Of a DNA stretch of 7,427 bases, positions 5,516 through 7,427 are shown in pieces. The position numbers and the translations under genes were made by a program. The notes under the pieces were generated by a model. That model did no database searches. It saw nothing but the letters and a program-made list of their open reading frames with translations, and was not told the origin of the DNA. Each line of letters starts with the position of its first letter. Position 1 is the first letter of the stretch. Origin of the DNA: Pseudomonadota bacterium (lineage in GTDB: Bacteria > Pseudomonadota > Alphaproteobacteria > Acetobacterales > Acetobacteraceae); the NCBI GenBank assembly GCA_021826565.1, contig JAKAZJ010000080.1, positions 1 to 7,427 of the forward strand. The letters run 5' to 3'.

Positions 5516-6910
5516 ATGCGCACCTCACCCGACTGGCATGGCGTCCGTCTCCGCCCGCATTGGACCGGTGCGGACCCGGACGCCTCCCCCCGCTCCGTGT
5601 TCGTCCCCACGGGCTGGGACACGGCTGCCGCGACCGCGCTCGCCGCTTTGGCCCCGGGCGGATCGGGGCCGCTGCGCCTGCCGCTTGCGGCCGCGGCCTG
5701 GATCGGCCGCTTCCCCGCCCCGCTGGGCGCCGCGCTGCATCGGTTGGTGCTGCGCCGCCAGGCGGCGCCCGATGCCGCGCTGTGGCAGGGCCGCAATCAC
5801 CCGGTGCGGTTCGTGCTGAACCTGCCGGGCTTCCTCGATCCGCAGGGCGGCTTCGATCTGCCCGGCTATCGGGATGCGATCGCCGTGCTGGCCGAGGCGC
5901 TGGCGCTGGCCGTGCCGGCGTCGGCACCGCCCCCTTCGATCGGGTTCGCCGATCTTGCCGGATTGCTGGCCGCGCTGGGCCTGCGCTACGACAGCGAACC
6001 GGCGCGCGAGACCGCCCGCGCGCTCGCCGCCCTGCTGCGCGCCCGGCTGGCCGGCCCGAAACTGCCGGATGCGCCCGCCCTGCCCGCGACCACGCCGATT
6101 CCAGGTCTGGCGGAGGCGGCCCGCGCCGCCTGCGCCGCGCCGCAAGCGGCCGGTCGCGCCGTGGCCGCCCTGGCGCTTCCGGGCGCGCCCGAGGCACTTC
6201 TGGGCGCCGAAACCGGCGGCCTGGCACCGGCCTTCTCGCCGCTCGATTCCACCGGCCAGCTCACCCGCGCCGCCCGCGCCTGGCTGGCCGCCACCGACCA
6301 AAGCCCGGAGCAGGCGCTGGCCGCCGCATTGTCCGGCGCCGCCCCCTTCCCCGCCGCCGACGCCGCGGCCGAGGCGGCGATGGAGGCCGCCGTCGCCCCG
6401 TTCCTGCTGCTGCCGCACCGCGCGCGGCCCGAACCAGCCGCCGCCCCGGCGGCCAGGCGCGATCTGCCAGCACGGCGCGCCGGCTACACGCAACGCGCCA
6501 GCATCGGCGGGCATCGGCTGTATCTCGGCACCGGCCAGTATGCGGACGGCAGCTTGGGCGAGATCTCGGTCGCGCTGCACAAGGAAAACCCAGCGTTCCG
6601 CGGCCTGATGGACAGTTTCTGCACCGCCGTCAGCCTGGGCTTGCAGCATGGCGTGCCGCTGGCCGAGTTCGTGGACGCGTTCGTGCAGACCCGCTTCGGC
6701 CCCGCCGGCGCGGTGGAAGGCGATCCCGCGGTGCCGGGGGCATCCTCGTTGGTAGATTACATCTTCCGCCATCTGGCCGCGACCTATCTGGGCCGAACGG
6801 ATCTGCCGGCGCCTCCGGCCGAGGACGTTCCGGCTCCGGCACCATTGCTGCCGCTCGATCTGCCATCGGAGCGAAGCGCGGCGCGGCGGCGGCTGCGCGT
6901 CGTGGGGTAG
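5516..6910 (+). CDS. TSCPD-domain protein, probable non-catalytic derivative of class II (B12-dependent) ribonucleotide reductase
   Basis: 464 residues. Residues about 322-428 (from GYTQRASIGGHRLYLGTG through SLVDYIFRHLAATYLGRTDL) closely resemble the C-terminal domain of alphaproteobacterial NrdJ, including GSLGEISVALHKE, SLGLQHGVPLAEFVDAF and TRF. Upstream, IGFADLAGLLAALGLRYDS (142-160) resembles the LGYANLG-type helix region of the reductase barrel, and AETGGLAPAF (231-240) recalls its TTGIEPD segment, where the preceding APTGT-like phosphate loop has decayed. Only two cysteines are seen (C206 and C369), so the catalytic Cys triad, the Cys/Glu active-site loop and the C-terminal redox pair are absent. 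It therefore cannot reduce nucleotides by the known mechanism. Residues 260-320 and 430-450 are Ala/Pro-rich linkers. No membrane segment. Start ATG at 5516 has no clear Shine-Dalgarno. Role unknown; binding to or regulation of the true reductase is speculation. Confidence 0.8.
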   Translation: MRTSPDWHGVRLRPHWTGADPDASPRSVFVPTGWDTAAATALAALAPGGSGPLRLPLAAAAWIGRFPAPLGAALHRLVLRRQAAPDAALWQGRNHPVRFVLNLPGFLDPQGGFDLPGYRDAIAVLAEALALAVPASAPPPSIGFADLAGLLAALGLRYDSEPARETARALAALLRARLAGPKLPDAPALPATTPIPGLAEAARAACAAPQAAGRAVAALALPGAPEALLGAETGGLAPAFSPLDSTGQLTRAARAWLAATDQSPEQALAAALSGAAPFPAADAAAEAAMEAAVAPFLLLPHRARPEPAAAPAARRDLPARRAGYTQRASIGGHRLYLGTGQYADGSLGEISVALHKENPAFRGLMDSFCTAVSLGLQHGVPLAEFVDAFVQTRFGPAGAVEGDPAVPGASSLVDYIFRHLAATYLGRTDLPAPPAEDVPAPAPLLPLDLPSERSAARRRLRVVG

Positions 6911-6983
6911 CGATGCCCGGGATCCGCCGCGCCCGGCCCGCCACCACCGCGAACCCGCGGGATCCATAAGGCGGCGCGGCGCC
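6911..6983. other. Short gap between the TSCPD gene and the kinase-like gene
   Basis: 73 bases, same-strand genes on both sides. CGGGATCC occurs at 6918-6925 and 6958-6965, and AAGG at 6968-6971 is a distant candidate ribosome site for the next gene. No terminator is seen, so read-through between the two genes is plausible. Confidence 0.4.
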
Positions 6984-7427
6984 ATGACCATCCCGCCGCC
7001 GCAAGCCGAGATCGCCGCCTGGCTCGCCGCCCGGTCCGGCGCGCCGCCGATCGAGACCCCGATCTCCCTGGTCTTCCTCGGTCCCCGCACCGCGTGGAAA
7101 CTCCGCAAGGCGGTACACCGGTCGTTCCTCGATTTCACCGCCCTCGCCGACCGCCACCGCTTTGCCCTGCGCGAATACGCGCTCAACGCCGCCGCGGCGC
7201 CGGGCATGTATCGCGACGTCGTCCCGGTGATCCGCCGCCGCGACGGCAGCCTGGGGTTCGGCACCGCCCGCATTGCCCCGGCCCGCGCGCTGGATTGGGT
7301 GCTGCGCATGGCGCGCGTGCCGGCGGAGGATTTTCTCGATCGCCGCGCCGCCGCCGGCCGGCTGGACGCGGCGCTGCTGACCGCGACCGCCGATGCCGTG
7401 GCCGCCTATCATCAACGCTGCAAACCG
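6984..7427 (+). CDS. Aminoglycoside-phosphotransferase-like / ATP-binding protein, N-terminal part
   Basis: 148 codons from the ATG at 6984, open to the right edge, so the C-terminus is missing. The order ISLVFLGPRTAWKLRKAV (27-44), LDFTALADRHRFALREYALN (49-68), MYRDVVPVIRR (75-85), LDWVLRMARVP (102-112), FLDRRAAAGRLDAALL (116-131) and AVAAYH matches the N-terminal kinase-like domain of the bifunctional proteins annotated as aminoglycoside phosphotransferase plus AAA/P-loop ATPase (COG2187 with COG0645). K39 or K42 in the WKLRK stretch is the likely ATP-contacting lysine, and the HRSFLDF segment is typical. The phosphotransferase catalytic loop and the P-loop domain would lie beyond the window. 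Substrate is not known for this family; antibiotic resistance should not be assumed from the name. It follows the TSCPD gene by 73 bases on the same strand. Confidence 0.82.
   Translation, partial: MTIPPPQAEIAAWLAARSGAPPIETPISLVFLGPRTAWKLRKAVHRSFLDFTALADRHRFALREYALNAAAAPGMYRDVVPVIRRRDGSLGFGTARIAPARALDWVLRMARVPAEDFLDRRAAAGRLDAALLTATADAVAAYHQRCKP

Noticed and set aside
5379..6227. Upstream extension of the GNAT frame across the divergent gene
   Set aside because: Runs antisense through the TSCPD gene and is Arg/Pro/Ala-rich with no domain; GNAT enzymes of this type begin near the VPVR strand.
6918..6965. Repeated CGGGATCC pair as a terminator or insertion footprint
   Set aside because: Each copy contains a short palindrome common in GC-rich DNA, the stem they could form is poor, there is no T run, and no element lies between them.
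5275..6969. 564-codon plus frame overlapping the TSCPD gene in another phase
   Set aside because: Arg/Ala-rich shadow; the TSCPD similarity lies in the frame starting at 5516.
5525..7309. Very long minus-strand open frame opposite the TSCPD gene and the kinase-like gene
   Set aside because: Crosses two genes with real domain matches on the plus strand; translation is Gly/Arg/Gln-rich without motifs.

Overview
The window is a GC-rich stretch of chromosome-like DNA with ordinary housekeeping and accessory genes and no sign of a mobile element, prophage, CRISPR array or RNA gene. The type II citrate synthase, the class II ribonucleotide-reductase-type TSCPD protein and the overall composition point to an alphaproteobacterium, most likely of the Rhodospirillales/Acetobacteraceae. 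That placement is an inference from protein character, not from a marker gene.

Left part (1-3764), minus strand, read right to left: gltA (citrate synthase), then an AlgI-type membrane-bound O-acyltransferase (MBOAT), then an SGNH-hydrolase-like membrane-anchored protein cut by the left edge. The MBOAT and SGNH genes are 4 bases apart and look like a co-translated pair for O-acetylating an exported glycan. Between gltA and the MBOAT gene lies a 66-base gap with a clear stem-loop that ends just before the GTG start of the MBOAT gene. The 240-base region upstream of gltA carries two nearly identical 16-base inverted repeats and an AT-rich patch, and is shared with a divergent gene.

Middle part (4005-5345): a small plus-strand gene encodes a protein that is almost wholly one heptad-patterned coiled coil. 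Its last 23 bases overlap tail-to-tail with a minus-strand cupin gene. Upstream of the cupin gene on the same strand is a GNAT acetyltransferase gene whose N-terminus is built from a 15-base tandem repeat.

Right part (5516-7427), plus strand: a 464-residue protein whose C-terminal third closely resembles the C-terminal (TSCPD) domain of B12-dependent class II ribonucleotide reductase, and whose N-terminal two thirds look like a decayed remnant of that enzyme's barrel, with the catalytic cysteines missing. It is followed by the start of an aminoglycoside-phosphotransferase-like/ATP-binding protein cut by the right edge.

The strongest candidate for something little described is the TSCPD protein, a probable reductase-derived pseudoenzyme. 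Next come the coiled-coil protein divergent from gltA, the paired inverted repeats before gltA, and two unrelated 15-base in-frame tandem repeats in two different genes.
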